Shown here piece after piece: positions 31,291 through 39,738 of a stretch of 50,441 nucleotides of DNA (positions are counted from its first letter, which is position 1; each line of letters opens with the position of its first letter). Both the position numbers and the translations under genes were made by a program. The stretch lies in NCBI RefSeq assembly GCF_014640675.1, contig NZ_BMHK01000025.1, forward strand, positions 1 to 50,441. The letters run 5' to 3'. The notes beneath the pieces were generated by a model. That model made no database searches, had not been told where the DNA came from, and saw nothing but the letters and a program-made list of their open reading frames with translations. The DNA is from Novosphingobium endophyticum (lineage in GTDB: Bacteria > Pseudomonadota > Alphaproteobacteria > Sphingomonadales > Sphingomonadaceae).

Positions 31291-31367
31291 CGGGACGTAG
31301 CGCAGCCTGGTAGCGCATCACACTGGGGGTGTGGGGGTCGGAGGTTCGAATCCTCTCGTCCCGACCA
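31291..31367 (+). tRNA. tRNA-Pro(GGG)
   Basis: A 77-nt cloverleaf with acceptor CGGGACG/CGTCCCG, D arm GCGCAGCCTGGTAGCGC, anticodon stem TCACA/TGTGG around loop CTGGGGG (anticodon GGG), T arm GGAGGTTCGAATCCTC, and an encoded CCA at 31365-31367. Confidence 0.96.
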
Positions 31368-31470
31368 ATTTTCCGAATATCGGCACGCCCCAATTCTCCG
31401 GGGGCATTTTCCTACACGAACCATTTTGGTTACAGCTCTGCAACCGCCCATGGCTTCGCAGGAGTGCCGC

Positions 31471-31884
31471 ATGCCGCTGCTCGATTCGCTTATCGCCCCC
31501 ATCTCCCGGATCATCGATAAGGTCATCCCCGATCCCGAGGCGCGTGACCGCGCCAAGCTGGAACTGCTCAGGCTGGAACATTCGCAGGAAACAGACCTGC
31601 TCCAGGCGCGGCTTTCTGCCATCATCGCGGAGGCCGGTTCGGGCGATCCGTGGACCAGCCGCGCCCGGCCAGGATTCCTTTACGTGATGTACGCGATCAT
31701 TCTCTGGGCCCTGCCGATGGGATTGATCGGCGCGTTCAGCCCGGAGACCGCAAACGCCATCGCCAGCGGTATGACGGCCTATCTCCAGGGCATTCCCGAG
31801 CCGCTCTACGCGCTCTTCGGCACAGGCTATCTCGGCTATTCGGCGATGCGACAGTGGGGCAAGATCAAGGGAAGCGATCGCTAG
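31471..31884 (+). CDS. Holin of 3TMs family (gene-transfer-agent-type holin)
   Basis: A 137-aa protein: an amphipathic N-terminus (LLDSLIAPISRIIDKVIPDP), a charged helix (RAKLELLRLEHSQE), then DPWTSRARP and hydrophobic segments FLYVMYAIILWALPMGLIGA and IPEPLYALFGTGYLGYSAMR, ending WGKIKGSDR. This fits the 3TM holin family named for release of gene transfer agents in alphaproteobacteria. No GTA head or tail genes are in the window. The ATG at 31471 has an AGGAG Shine-Dalgarno; an ATG at 31450 is in frame. The family call is from memory of its conserved segments. Confidence 0.7.
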   Translation: MPLLDSLIAPISRIIDKVIPDPEARDRAKLELLRLEHSQETDLLQARLSAIIAEAGSGDPWTSRARPGFLYVMYAIILWALPMGLIGAFSPETANAIASGMTAYLQGIPEPLYALFGTGYLGYSAMRQWGKIKGSDR

Positions 31885-31966
31885 CCCAGTTTGCAGCGGC
31901 GCGCACAGCGGCTAAGGCAAGGAACGCCCGCGATGTTTCGGCGGGCAGCGAGGGATATTTCGAAAG

Positions 31967-32404
31967 ATGGCAAGCAAGCTGGTCTATGTCCTCAACGGGC
32001 CCAACCTGAACCTGTTGGGCCGGCGCGAGCCCGGGATCTACGGCTCGCATACGCTGGACGACATAGCCGCCCTGCTGGTCGAACGTGGCAAGGACCTCGA
32101 TTGCGAGATCGAGATGCGCCAGTCGAACCACGAAGGCCACCTCGTCGACTGGCTGCACGAGGCGCAGGCCGACGGCGCCCACGCGGTGCTGCTCAACGCG
32201 GGCGCCTATACCCACACTTCGGTCGCGCTGCTCGACGCGATCCGGGCGATCGAGGTGCCGGTGATCGAAGTCCACCTGTCCAACCCGCACACTCGCGAGG
32301 AATTCCGCCACAAGTCATGGATCGGCATGGCCGCCAGGGGCACCATCGCCGGGTTCGGGGCGAAGAGCTACCTGCTGGCGCTGGAGGCGGCGGCGGGGCT
32401 GTGA
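31967..32404 (+). CDS. aroQ: 3-dehydroquinate dehydratase, type II
   Basis: Third step of the shikimate pathway. 145 aa, the usual dodecamer-forming type II size. Conserved parts: VLNGPNLNLLGRREPGIYG (active-site Arg and Tyr), QSNHEGHLVDWLHEA, NAGAYTHTSVALLDA, and VIEVHLSNPHTREEFRHKS with the catalytic His. It lies 82 nt after the holin gene, on the same strand. Confidence 0.96.
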   Translation: MASKLVYVLNGPNLNLLGRREPGIYGSHTLDDIAALLVERGKDLDCEIEMRQSNHEGHLVDWLHEAQADGAHAVLLNAGAYTHTSVALLDAIRAIEVPVIEVHLSNPHTREEFRHKSWIGMAARGTIAGFGAKSYLLALEAAAGL

Positions 32405-32406
32405 GG

Positions 32407-32431
32407 CGTTCGACAGGCTCAGGCTGAGCGG
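32407..32431. repeat. Short intergenic palindromic repeat (TTCGACAGGCTCAG type)
   Basis: The sequence GTTCGACAGGCTCAG followed by GCTGAGCGG directly after aroQ matches a repeat family scattered between genes in many sphingomonads. CTCAG and CTGAG form the inverted core. Only one copy is in this window, so the family assignment rests on recall. Confidence 0.5.
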
Positions 32432-32505
32432 GGATTTTGGGGGCTGTGCGTCGGGTGAACGGGCGCCGCCTTGCCATATCGGGGCCGTGCCGATAATCGC
32501 AACGA

Positions 32506-32805
32506 ATGCTGCTAGTCGTTGGAACCGTCCGTCTTCCCGCGCACAAGCTGGAAACCGCGCGCCCATTCATGAAGCGTATGGCTGAAGCCAGTCGTGCGGA
32601 AGATGGTTGTGTAGAGTACGGCTATGCCGAGGATGTATTTGATCCGGGTCTCATTCATGTGAAGGAGATGTGGATTGACCAAACCGCCCTCGATCGGCAC
32701 TTCGACTCTCTGCATATCGCTGAATGGCGGGCGACTTGGCCGAGCCTTGGCATCGGTGATCGCGACTTGCGGGTGTATGACGTTGGCGAACCACGCCAGA
32801 CCTGA
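32506..32805 (+). CDS. Antibiotic-biosynthesis-monooxygenase (ABM) domain protein
   Basis: A 99-aa dimeric ferredoxin-like ABM protein, the group that includes quinol monooxygenase YgiN. Seen: LLVVGTVRLPAHKLETARPF, EDGCVEYGYAEDVFDPG, HVKEMWIDQTALDRHFDSLH. The catalytic role is not predictable. Codon use is less GC-biased than that of the neighbours, which may mean recent acquisition. No strong Shine-Dalgarno. Confidence 0.8.
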   Translation: MLLVVGTVRLPAHKLETARPFMKRMAEASRAEDGCVEYGYAEDVFDPGLIHVKEMWIDQTALDRHFDSLHIAEWRATWPSLGIGDRDLRVYDVGEPRQT

Positions 32806-32892
32806 AACGCGCATTCGTCCCTAGGCTGCCCCCCGGTCCGCAGGCGGGAGTGGCCAGGGTGGGCTTTTTACGCAACGCCCCCGAAACGCCCC

Positions 32893-33357
32893 CTACCCCA
32901 GCGGCACGCCCGGCAGGTTCTTCGAGGTCCGGATCGTCAGCGAAGTCTTCACGCTGTCCACGTTCGGCGCGGAGGTGAGTTTCGAGGTGAGGAATTCCTG
33001 GAAGCTCTGCAGGTCGCGGCTGACGATCTTGACGATGAAGTCGATCTCGCCGTTGAGCATGTGGCATTCGCGCACTTCGGGCAGGCTCTTCATGTGCTCC
33101 TCGAAGCCCCGCAGCGCTTCCTCGGCCTGGCTCTTGAGGCTAACGAGCGCGAATACGGTGATCGTGAAGCCCAGTTTCGAAGAGTCGAGTTCGGCGTGAT
33201 AGCCCTTGATGATGCCGGCTTCCTCGAGACTGCGCACGCGGCGCAGGCACGGCGGCGCGGTGAGGCCGACGCGCTGGGCCAGCTCGACATTGGTGATCCG
33301 GCCCTCGTCCTGCAGTTCGGCCAGCAGGCGACGATCGATTTCATCGAGGTTGATCAT
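32893..33357 (-). CDS. Lrp/AsnC-family transcriptional regulator
   Basis: 154 aa: N-terminal winged helix-turn-helix (LDEIDRRLLAELQDEGRITN, VELAQRVGLTAPPCLRRVRS) and a C-terminal RAM/AsnC ligand domain (KSLPEVRECHMLNGEIDFIV, VDSVKTSLTIR). Likely a feast/famine-type regulator; ligand unknown. The ATG at 33357 has an AGGGAAG Shine-Dalgarno; the long open frame upstream to 34731 is antisense to the kinase gene. Confidence 0.94.
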   Translation of the reverse strand: MINLDEIDRRLLAELQDEGRITNVELAQRVGLTAPPCLRRVRSLEEAGIIKGYHAELDSSKLGFTITVFALVSLKSQAEEALRGFEEHMKSLPEVRECHMLNGEIDFIVKIVSRDLQSFQEFLTSKLTSAPNVDSVKTSLTIRTSKNLPGVPLG

Positions 33358-33441
33358 TCGAACTTCCCTGTCGCTGCCCTTTCGCAGCCCCGTGGTTGCA
33401 ACTTCCACATCGAAAATGCGGCGCCCTCGTAATATTATTAT

Positions 33442-33469
33442 CTCATAGCGCAATCGTCCCGCTTTGCAA
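33442..33469 (-). promoter_or_regulatory. Candidate sigma70-type promoter of the Lrp-family gene
   Basis: On the minus strand TTGCAA (33469-33464), a 16-bp spacer and TATGAG (33447-33442), followed by a very AT-rich stretch with TAATAATATTA. A start near 33435 would leave an untranslated leader of about 78 nt. Confidence 0.4.
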
Positions 33470-33543
33470 CGACTTCGAACTGCGTGCTTCCACTCACCCC
33501 CCACTTTGCTAGGACATTCTGCGCGCGAATTTGGCATGAAGGT

Positions 33544-33559
33544 TGAAGCCCGGGTTAAC
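33544..33559 (+). promoter_or_regulatory. CtrA-box-like site upstream of the atypical histidine kinase
   Basis: TGAA-N7-TTAAC matches the alphaproteobacterial CtrA consensus TTAA-N7-TTAAC at eight of nine positions. It sits 40 bp before the kinase ATG at 33599. A single site found by eye; chance occurrence is possible. Confidence 0.35.
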
Positions 33560-33598
33560 CTCTTCCGCTCTAAGCAACGGGCCGCGCCTGGAGTCTGA

Positions 33599-35371
33599 AT
33601 GCATTTCGACGATCGCCTTGCTACGGTTTTGCGCCTGCCGGCATCGGGCGATGCCCTGGCGCGCATCCAGTACAGGCAACTGATCGACCTGCTGCGCCAG
33701 CTGCCGGGCGACGCGCGCTCCGAGATGATCGATACCGGCCTGGTCCGCATCGAGGAACTCGGCAGGCGAATTCCCGTGATCGACCGGGCGCGGCTGCTGC
33801 GCCAGCCGATGCAGCCGATCACCAACCCGCGCCTGGTTTCGCTGCTGGCCCAGTCCGAGCCCGATGTGGCGACCGCCGCGATCATGTGCGCGCGGCTCTC
33901 GGACGCCGACTGGCTGGCGCTGATCCCGGAATTGCCCGTGCGCGCGCGGGGGATTCTGCGCCACCGTCGCGATCTCGCACCGCCCGTGGACGCCCTGCTC
34001 GAACGCCTCGGCATTCGCGACCGCGGCCTGCCACCCGCCGTCCGCGTGCCGGACGAGATCGAGGACGTGTTCGAGCTAGCGACCGCGGACGTTGTTCCCG
34101 ACGCCCCGGAAACGCAGCCCTGCGCGCCTGAACCGAGGCCAATCACGCCCGATCCGGAATCGGAGTGGGCGAGAGCCGCGGCCATACGCGCCGAAAGGCC
34201 GAAGAGCGTCGATGCCGGTATCGGCGCCATCGTCCGGCGTATCGAGGAATTCCGCAAGGCACGCGAGGCGCATGTGCCGCCCGAGCCGGCGAATGACGCG
34301 CCGCGCCTCCCTCTGGGAGACCTGGCGGCGGCGGCGCCGCGCTCGCCGGCGGCAGTCGACTTTGCCACCGATGAGGAAGGCCGCATCGACTGGGCCGACG
34401 GTGTGCATGCGCGTTCGCTCATCGGTCTCAGCCTTGCTGCCCACGAACCGGCCGTGGCGACGGCCGTTCGCCGCCGCCTGCCTCTGCATGGCACGCGAAT
34501 CCGGTTTCCCGGAGCCCCGGCCGTCTGCGGTGAATGGCAGATTGACGCCATTGCCTGCTTCGACGATCTCACCGGCCGCTTCACCGGGTACTGCGGACGC
34601 CTGCGCCGCCCCGCCTTCGCTGTCCACGATACCGAGGCAAGCCGCAAAGCCGGCGAGGCCGACCGCATGCGCCAGGTGCTGCATGAACTGCGCACGCCCG
34701 CCAATGCCATCCAGGTCGCCGCCGAGATCATCCAGCAGCAGCTCTATGGCCCGGCTCCGCACGAATACCGGGCCTTGGCGGCGGCAATCGCGGGTGACTG
34801 CGCACATATCCTTGCCGGGTTCGAGGAACTCGATCGGCTGGTAAAGCTGGAAGCGGGCGCGCTTCAGCTGGAAGCGGGCGAATGCGACATTGCGCCGGTT
34901 CTTATAGAGACGGTGGCGCGGCTCAGAACCTGGACCGATGCACGCCGTAGCGGCTTCGCACTGCCTGCGGACATCGGCGCGACGACGCTGCCGGTGGAAG
35001 TGGACCGCGTCGAGGCAGAAAGGCTGGTCTGGCGCCTGCTTGCCGCGCTCGTCAGCGTGGCCGCTCCCGACGAAATTCTGGAGTTGGCCTGGGCGCTCGA
35101 AGTCGGCGGGCGCGTGGCCCTGCGGATCGCCCTGCCCGCCGCCCTCGCCGAACGCGATGCCGACGATCCGTTCGACGTACCGACCACCGAACGCGGCCCT
35201 ACGCTGTCGGCGGGAATGTTCGGCCTCGGCTTCACGCTGCGGCTTGCTGCCGCTGAAGCCGGTGCGGCTGGCGGCAATCTGCAACGGGATGGAAAGCTTC
35301 TGCGCCTGTCCCTTCCCGGCTTGACCCATGCGGGCACAAGCCATAGCACCGCTGTCAATCATTCGCACTGA
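33599..35371 (+). CDS. Soluble histidine-kinase-like protein with degenerate ATPase domain
   Basis: 590 aa, no membrane helices. The N-terminal ~130 residues are helical and repeat-like (LLRQLPGDARSEMIDTGLVR), then an Ala/Pro-rich linker, a PAS-like part, and a phospho-acceptor helix with an H-box HELRTPANAIQ (His362). Where a kinase has its N-box the protein reads RLVWRLLAALVSVAAPDE, without the conserved Asn pair, and no DxGxG G1 box is seen; only a G2-like MFGLGFTLRLAAAEAGAAGG remains. It may be a phosphotransfer or adaptor protein rather than an active kinase. Followed by the deacetylase-like gene. Confidence 0.75.
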   Translation: MHFDDRLATVLRLPASGDALARIQYRQLIDLLRQLPGDARSEMIDTGLVRIEELGRRIPVIDRARLLRQPMQPITNPRLVSLLAQSEPDVATAAIMCARLSDADWLALIPELPVRARGILRHRRDLAPPVDALLERLGIRDRGLPPAVRVPDEIEDVFELATADVVPDAPETQPCAPEPRPITPDPESEWARAAAIRAERPKSVDAGIGAIVRRIEEFRKAREAHVPPEPANDAPRLPLGDLAAAAPRSPAAVDFATDEEGRIDWADGVHARSLIGLSLAAHEPAVATAVRRRLPLHGTRIRFPGAPAVCGEWQIDAIACFDDLTGRFTGYCGRLRRPAFAVHDTEASRKAGEADRMRQVLHELRTPANAIQVAAEIIQQQLYGPAPHEYRALAAAIAGDCAHILAGFEELDRLVKLEAGALQLEAGECDIAPVLIETVARLRTWTDARRSGFALPADIGATTLPVEVDRVEAERLVWRLLAALVSVAAPDEILELAWALEVGGRVALRIALPAALAERDADDPFDVPTTERGPTLSAGMFGLGFTLRLAAAEAGAAGGNLQRDGKLLRLSLPGLTHAGTSHSTAVNHSH

Positions 35372-35399
35372 ACCTGCTTCGGCCGACGCGAAGAACGGG

Positions 35400-36419
35400 A
35401 TGAAGGGGAGTTTTTTGCCGGGCCCCAATCTTCTTGAGCCGCCGCGACCATCCGATCTTGCAAAGTTTCGCGAGGGGTTCGGTCAGCGCTTCATCGTCAC
35501 CGTCGATACCGAGGAAGAATTCGACTGGGAGGCACCACTCGACCGCAAGCGCCACACGGTCATCACCATTCCGGCCTTACGCAAGTTCCAGCAGTTCTGC
35601 GAAGGCTTCGGCGTCGTTCCCACTTACCTGATCGACTATCCGGTGGCGGCATCGTCCTACGCCGCCGAGGCCCTCGGCACGGCGGTGGCGAAAGGCAAGG
35701 CCGAGGTCGGAGTGCAACTGCATCCGTGGGTCAGCCCGCCCTTCGACGAGGAAGTCAACGAGCTCAACAGCTATGCCGGCAACCTGCCGTACGAGCTGGA
35801 GCGCGAGAAATTCCTGCGACTGCGCGACCGGATCGAGCAGACCTTCGACGCGGCGCCGCTGATCTACCGTGCCGGCCGCTATGGCCTCGGCCCGCGCACG
35901 GCGGAGATCCTGACCGAATTCGGGCTCGCCATCGATTCGTCGGTGCGCGCCCGGTTTGACTACAGCGCCAGCGGCGGCCCCAATTACCGCCAGCACCCGC
36001 TGCAGCCCTACTGGGCCGATCCTGAGCGCCGCCTGCTCGAACTGCCGCTGACGACGGTATACTGGGGGCCGCTGCGGCAGATCGGGAATGTCCTCTACCC
36101 GCACCTGTGGCGCGCGCCGCAGGTGCGCGGCGTGCTGGCCCGCACGGGTCTGCTGGAACGGATCCCGCTCACGCCCGAGGGAGTCACCGCCGATGAAGCG
36201 CTGCGCGGGGTGGACATTGCCCTGGACGAAGGGCTGCCCGTGCTTGTCTTCTCGTTCCACAGCCCTTCGCTGGCGCCGGGGCACACGCCCTACGTCAGGA
36301 ACGACGAGGATCTCGACGCCCTGTACGACTGGTGGCGGAGGCTTTTCACGTTTCTCGCCCAGCGCGGCGTGAAACCGACAAGCGTTGCCGACATCATGGC
36401 CAGCGTGGAGCTTGCCTAG
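35400..36419 (+). CDS. Polysaccharide deacetylase-like (NodB/WalW-type) protein
   Basis: A protein of about 339 aa with a carbohydrate-esterase-4-like fold: FIVTVDTEEEFDW (metal-Asp region), VGVQLHPWVSPPF (His motif), YRAGRYGLGPRTAEIL (Arg motif), FSFHSPSLAPGHTPYVR near the end. Likely acts on a surface or exopolysaccharide; substrate unknown. The frame opens at 35328, overlapping the kinase end. The ATG at 35400 is used here; a TTG at 35415 has the best Shine-Dalgarno (GGGGAG) and is a real alternative. Confidence 0.82.
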   Translation: MKGSFLPGPNLLEPPRPSDLAKFREGFGQRFIVTVDTEEEFDWEAPLDRKRHTVITIPALRKFQQFCEGFGVVPTYLIDYPVAASSYAAEALGTAVAKGKAEVGVQLHPWVSPPFDEEVNELNSYAGNLPYELEREKFLRLRDRIEQTFDAAPLIYRAGRYGLGPRTAEILTEFGLAIDSSVRARFDYSASGGPNYRQHPLQPYWADPERRLLELPLTTVYWGPLRQIGNVLYPHLWRAPQVRGVLARTGLLERIPLTPEGVTADEALRGVDIALDEGLPVLVFSFHSPSLAPGHTPYVRNDEDLDALYDWWRRLFTFLAQRGVKPTSVADIMASVELA

Positions 36420-36480
36420 AGCCTCGACGCAAGCTAACGCGCGTGAGCCCGGCCAGTCGATCAAGGCCGGAGCGGCGATT

Positions 36481-36556
36481 GGGCCTGTAGCTCAGCGGTT
36501 AGAGCTGGCCGCTCATAACGGCTAGGTCGCGGGTTCGAATCCTGCCGGGCCCACCA
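36481..36556 (+). tRNA. tRNA with CAU anticodon, probably tRNA-Ile2 (lysidine-modified)
   Basis: A 76-nt cloverleaf: acceptor GGGCCTG/CGGGCCC, anticodon stem GGCCG/CGGCT around loop CTCATAA, T arm GCGGGTTCGAATCCTGC, encoded CCA at 36554-36556. CAU is shared by elongator Met, initiator Met and Ile2. The short D loop (AGCGGTTA), the 76-nt length and the GGTCGC variable/T-arm junction resemble E. coli Ile2 more than elongator Met, so tRNA-Ile2 is favoured. Confidence 0.9.
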
Positions 36557-36581
36557 TCGCCGCCCATCGACACCCCAGGGT

Positions 36582-36658
<77 letters not shown>

Positions 36659-36674
36659 ACTGGAGAAATCACGC

Positions 36675-37856
36675 TCAATTCGCGCGGGGGGCCTGCCCCT
36701 CTCCGGGCACCTCGATCGAGGAATAGGCCCGCGCCAGCCGCTCCGCGAAGGCGGCGGGGCTATAGTGCGTGCCGGCTCTTGCGGCCGCGTTTGCGCCAAG
36801 CGTCATGCGGCGGCTTTCGTCGGAGATCAGATGCCGCAGGCCCTCGGCCATCTCATGCGCCGATGGCTTTACGAGGATCGCGCAATCCGCATCCAGTACC
36901 TGACTATGGCTCGGAATATCGGTGGCCAGAATGGCGCGGCGGGCCGACATGTAGGTATAGACCTTCATCGGCGTGTTGACGCCCTTCAGCCGCGGCGAAC
37001 ACAGGATGTCTGCCTGCGCCAGATAACCCCCGAGCGCGCCGAGAGGTCGGTGCCCAAGGAAGCGGACGCGATCGTCCAGCCCCAGCCGGGCGACTTGCTC
37101 CCGATAGCGCCGGACCGCTTCCGGGCTGCCGCCGATCACCGCCAGGTTGCACGGCGCGTGAGACCGGAGCAGCGTGAATGCCTCGAGCAGGAGATCGATG
37201 CCCTGATAGCTCTCGAGATTCCCGACATAGAGCGCCAGCGGTGCTCCCACCGGAAACAGCCCGCGAAGCTCCTCGACATCAGCGGTGCTGTCGGCGCAAT
37301 CGAACGCCACGTCCGGCAAAAGATGGACTCCACCGGGGCCGGCCGCCTCCATCGCGCGGTCGGCAATCGCCTGGCAGACGGCGAGCACAAGATCCGAGCG
37401 GCGGATCGCGTATCGCTCGAACCACCGTAGCGGGGGCAGCAGCGCCCGCGCCGCCGGCCACTTCTCGGCGATCTGGTCGGGCATGAGCGAATCCATGTCG
37501 TAGACCAGCTTGAAGGGCCGCAGCGGCCGGCACGCCAAGCCTATAAACACCGCCTCCTCGACCGCGTGGACGACGTCGTACGCCTCTCGCCGCACCTGCC
37601 GGAACGCCGCCGCGGCGAGCCAGACATCGCAAACCAGCTTCTTCACCGAAAACCCGATGGGCACGTCCCTGACGCCGAAGCCGGGCCTGATGCGCATGAT
37701 GCGCGCGCCGGCAATCCCGATGTCCTCACCCTCATGATAGGTGAGAACATCGACCTCATGCCCCTGTTCGCACAGCACCCTTACCGCCTGACGCACCGCG
37801 ATCGGCGTTCCCCGCTCCACGAAGAAGGGATGAGGCGCCAGAAACAGGACCCTCAT
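36675..37856 (-). CDS. Glycosyltransferase family 4 (last gene of the GT operon)
   Basis: 393 aa, GT-B fold. N-terminal part [20 protein letters not shown]; donor domain with [40 protein letters not shown], and the subgroup motif [20 protein letters not shown], which replaces the classical E-x7-E region. Expected to transfer a sugar in the cytoplasm. It begins in an ATGA overlap (37853-37856) with the PHP-like gene, so it is translationally coupled to the operon that starts at 41662. Confidence 0.9.
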   Translation of the reverse strand: MRVLFLAPHPFFVERGTPIAVRQAVRVLCEQGHEVDVLTYHEGEDIGIAGARIMRIRPGFGVRDVPIGFSVKKLVCDVWLAAAAFRQVRREAYDVVHAVEEAVFIGLACRPLRPFKLVYDMDSLMPDQIAEKWPAARALLPPLRWFERYAIRRSDLVLAVCQAIADRAMEAAGPGGVHLLPDVAFDCADSTADVEELRGLFPVGAPLALYVGNLESYQGIDLLLEAFTLLRSHAPCNLAVIGGSPEAVRRYREQVARLGLDDRVRFLGHRPLGALGGYLAQADILCSPRLKGVNTPMKVYTYMSARRAILATDIPSHSQVLDADCAILVKPSAHEMAEGLRHLISDESRRMTLGANAAARAGTHYSPAAFAERLARAYSSIEVPGEGQAPRAN

Positions 37857-38605
37857 GCGGCGGCCTTACCCACGCGCAGGCGCGTCTGATCGACGGCGAA
37901 TCGCAGCGGGCTCGCCAGCCCGCCGAAGCGGACAAGCTCGGCTTCGGGATCACGCAAGGCACGGCGCAACGCGGCCGCCGGACGGTCAGCGGGCAGATCA
38001 CAATCGACCAGACACCCGAAGCTGCCGATCGCCGAAGCCGTACCGCGAAGCGGCAATACGTCGGAGCCGGGGAGAACGCGCGCGATTCCCCGCCCGAAGC
38101 GGGGGACTGGCCAGAAGGCCGGGCGTCCGCCATTGTCTCCCAGAAAGAGGTCCGGCTCTTCGGTCAGCAGCCGATCGACGAGCCGCCCCCTTGGCCCGAA
38201 CCACTTTCCGACGCCCCAGGGAAGTACCGGCAATGCGTCGTGGGCGCGCAGCGCGGCAACGATCTCGCTGGCCGGCCGGCCTTCGGGCACGACGCGTTCG
38301 GCCAGCGCCAGGCCAAGGATTTCGAGCCCCTCGCGGCTCACGATCTGACGCCCGGCAACCACGAGCAGAGTGTGGCTTTCGTCGAGCCAGAGCGATTCGG
38401 CTTCGGCGGTTGGCAGCAACTGCGCTCGAAGCGCGGAAAAGACATCGAAGCCATCGCGTTCGGCCAGCATGCAAACGGCTACCCCCGCCCCAGGAGCGTT
38501 CCGCGAAAACGTCCCCGCAGCTTGCTGGAGGATGCTGGCGGCGTCACGCTCGTCGTGAAGATGGACGTGCGCATCGATCGCCACGAGGCCGGTCGATCGC
38601 ATCAC
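37853..38605 (-). CDS. PHP-like metal-dependent hydrolase candidate
   Basis: 250 aa. The N-terminus IDAHVHLH is a DxHxH-type metal motif; EGLEILGLAL and PGSDVLPLRG resemble later motifs of PHP-domain phosphoesterases, and LFLGDNGGRP may add metal ligands. No characterised relative is recognised, so phosphatase or amidohydrolase chemistry is only an inference. It has ATGA overlaps on both sides (38602-38605 and 37853-37856), which ties it functionally to the FAD oxidoreductase and the glycosyltransferases. Confidence 0.7.
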   Translation of the reverse strand: MMRSTGLVAIDAHVHLHDERDAASILQQAAGTFSRNAPGAGVAVCMLAERDGFDVFSALRAQLLPTAEAESLWLDESHTLLVVAGRQIVSREGLEILGLALAERVVPEGRPASEIVAALRAHDALPVLPWGVGKWFGPRGRLVDRLLTEEPDLFLGDNGGRPAFWPVPRFGRGIARVLPGSDVLPLRGTASAIGSFGCLVDCDLPADRPAAALRRALRDPEAELVRFGGLASPLRFAVDQTRLRVGKAAA

Positions 38606-39738
38606 GCCGCGCGCCGCGCCTCGGTCGGCCAGAACTTGTGCGCTGCCTCGAAACTGAGCAGGGGCGCGGTTGTCAGCTTGGTCCCCAGGATGCGGCAGAG
38701 GCCCGCGGGGCCAGCGGTCGACACGATGTCGCTGGTCGAAAGGCTCCGGCCGGTCCCGTCCCGGTCGGGCAACAGGCCCGCCATGACCGCGCGGACCGGC
38801 GCGTCCGCGATCCCGGAACCGGGCAATGCGCGGGCCAGCGCGCCGCGAAACGCCTCGATATCCTCGGCGCCGACATCGGGCTCTCGCGCGCCCGATGCGG
38901 GGCAGTAGAATGTTCCTGCCAGGGTCCCGCCTTCATGCGGCCTCAGGAAATAGCTGCGCCCTCTTCCCGGAAGTTCAGAGACCGCCAATGCCGCGTCCGT
39001 GGGGAATGGAACGTCCAGCAGGAGGTTGAACGCCAGGGTGGCGGCGCTCGTAGCCTCTCGCCCATGCTGCCATCGCCCAGACCAGGAACCGGCGCAGATT
39101 ACCACGTTCGGTGTTGCGATCTCCTCGATCGCGCCATCGGCCCGGCCGACGCGCAGGCCCGCCACGCGGTTATCCCTGACAACGAGATCGTGCGCTTCCG
39201 TCTGTTCCATGAGCGCCGGACCAGTCACGCCCGCATCCGAAAGGATCGCGAGCATCAGCGCCTGCATGTCCGGCACCACGAGATCGTGCCACAAGGCCGC
39301 GCCTGTCAGGTGGTGCCGCGGTATCGGATAGTCGGCCGAAACTTCATCCGCCGCGAGGACATCGGGCGCCGGCAAGGCCTGGGCGCAGCCCGTAGTGCGA
39401 ACCAGCCAGGCCTCCATTGCCGCCGCCAGGCGAAAGGCGGCGGGAGAGCGCATTCTGCCGCGGTAGAGCGGCATCACGCAAGCGAGCGGCCGGACGAGGC
39501 CGGGGTAATTGTCGAGGAACCAGGACTGCGCACGCCGAGAGCGTCGCCAGCGCCGCAAGTCCATGGTCTGCAGGTAGCGAAGCCCGCCGTGGATGAAGCC
39601 ATAGCTGTTGCCCGTGGCACCGCTGGCGATCCGGTGCCGTTCGACGACGAGCGGCCTCAGCCCCATGCGCGCAGCCGCCAGCGCCATGGTTGCCCCCTGC
39701 ATGCCTCCGCCGACAATTACGACATCGGGATCGTTCAT
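38602..39738 (-). CDS. GlpD-like FAD-dependent oxidoreductase
   Basis: 378 aa of the DAO/GlpD superfamily. The N-terminal FAD-binding motif VVIVGGGMQGATMA (6-19) and Glu34 (VVERH) bind the dinucleotide. GATGNSYGFIHGGLRYL (40-56) strongly resembles glycerol-3-phosphate dehydrogenase, and ILGTKLTTAP matches its late GGKLTT-like motif. The C-terminal GlpD extension is missing. It may oxidise a glycerol phosphate-like or sugar-alcohol substrate, but the substrate is unknown. ATGA overlaps join it to the second GT2 (39735-39738) and to the PHP-like gene. Confidence 0.85.
   Translation of the reverse strand: MNDPDVVIVGGGMQGATMALAAARMGLRPLVVERHRIASGATGNSYGFIHGGLRYLQTMDLRRWRRSRRAQSWFLDNYPGLVRPLACVMPLYRGRMRSPAAFRLAAAMEAWLVRTTGCAQALPAPDVLAADEVSADYPIPRHHLTGAALWHDLVVPDMQALMLAILSDAGVTGPALMEQTEAHDLVVRDNRVAGLRVGRADGAIEEIATPNVVICAGSWSGRWQHGREATSAATLAFNLLLDVPFPTDAALAVSELPGRGRSYFLRPHEGGTLAGTFYCPASGAREPDVGAEDIEAFRGALARALPGSGIADAPVRAVMAGLLPDRDGTGRSLSTSDIVSTAGPAGLCRILGTKLTTAPLLSFEAAHKFWPTEARRAA

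Noticed and set aside
36675..37856. Loss of E-x7-E in the GT4 as a sign of inactivity
   Set aside because: The [14 protein letters not shown] motif is normal for a recognised GT4 subgroup, so inactivity is not implied.
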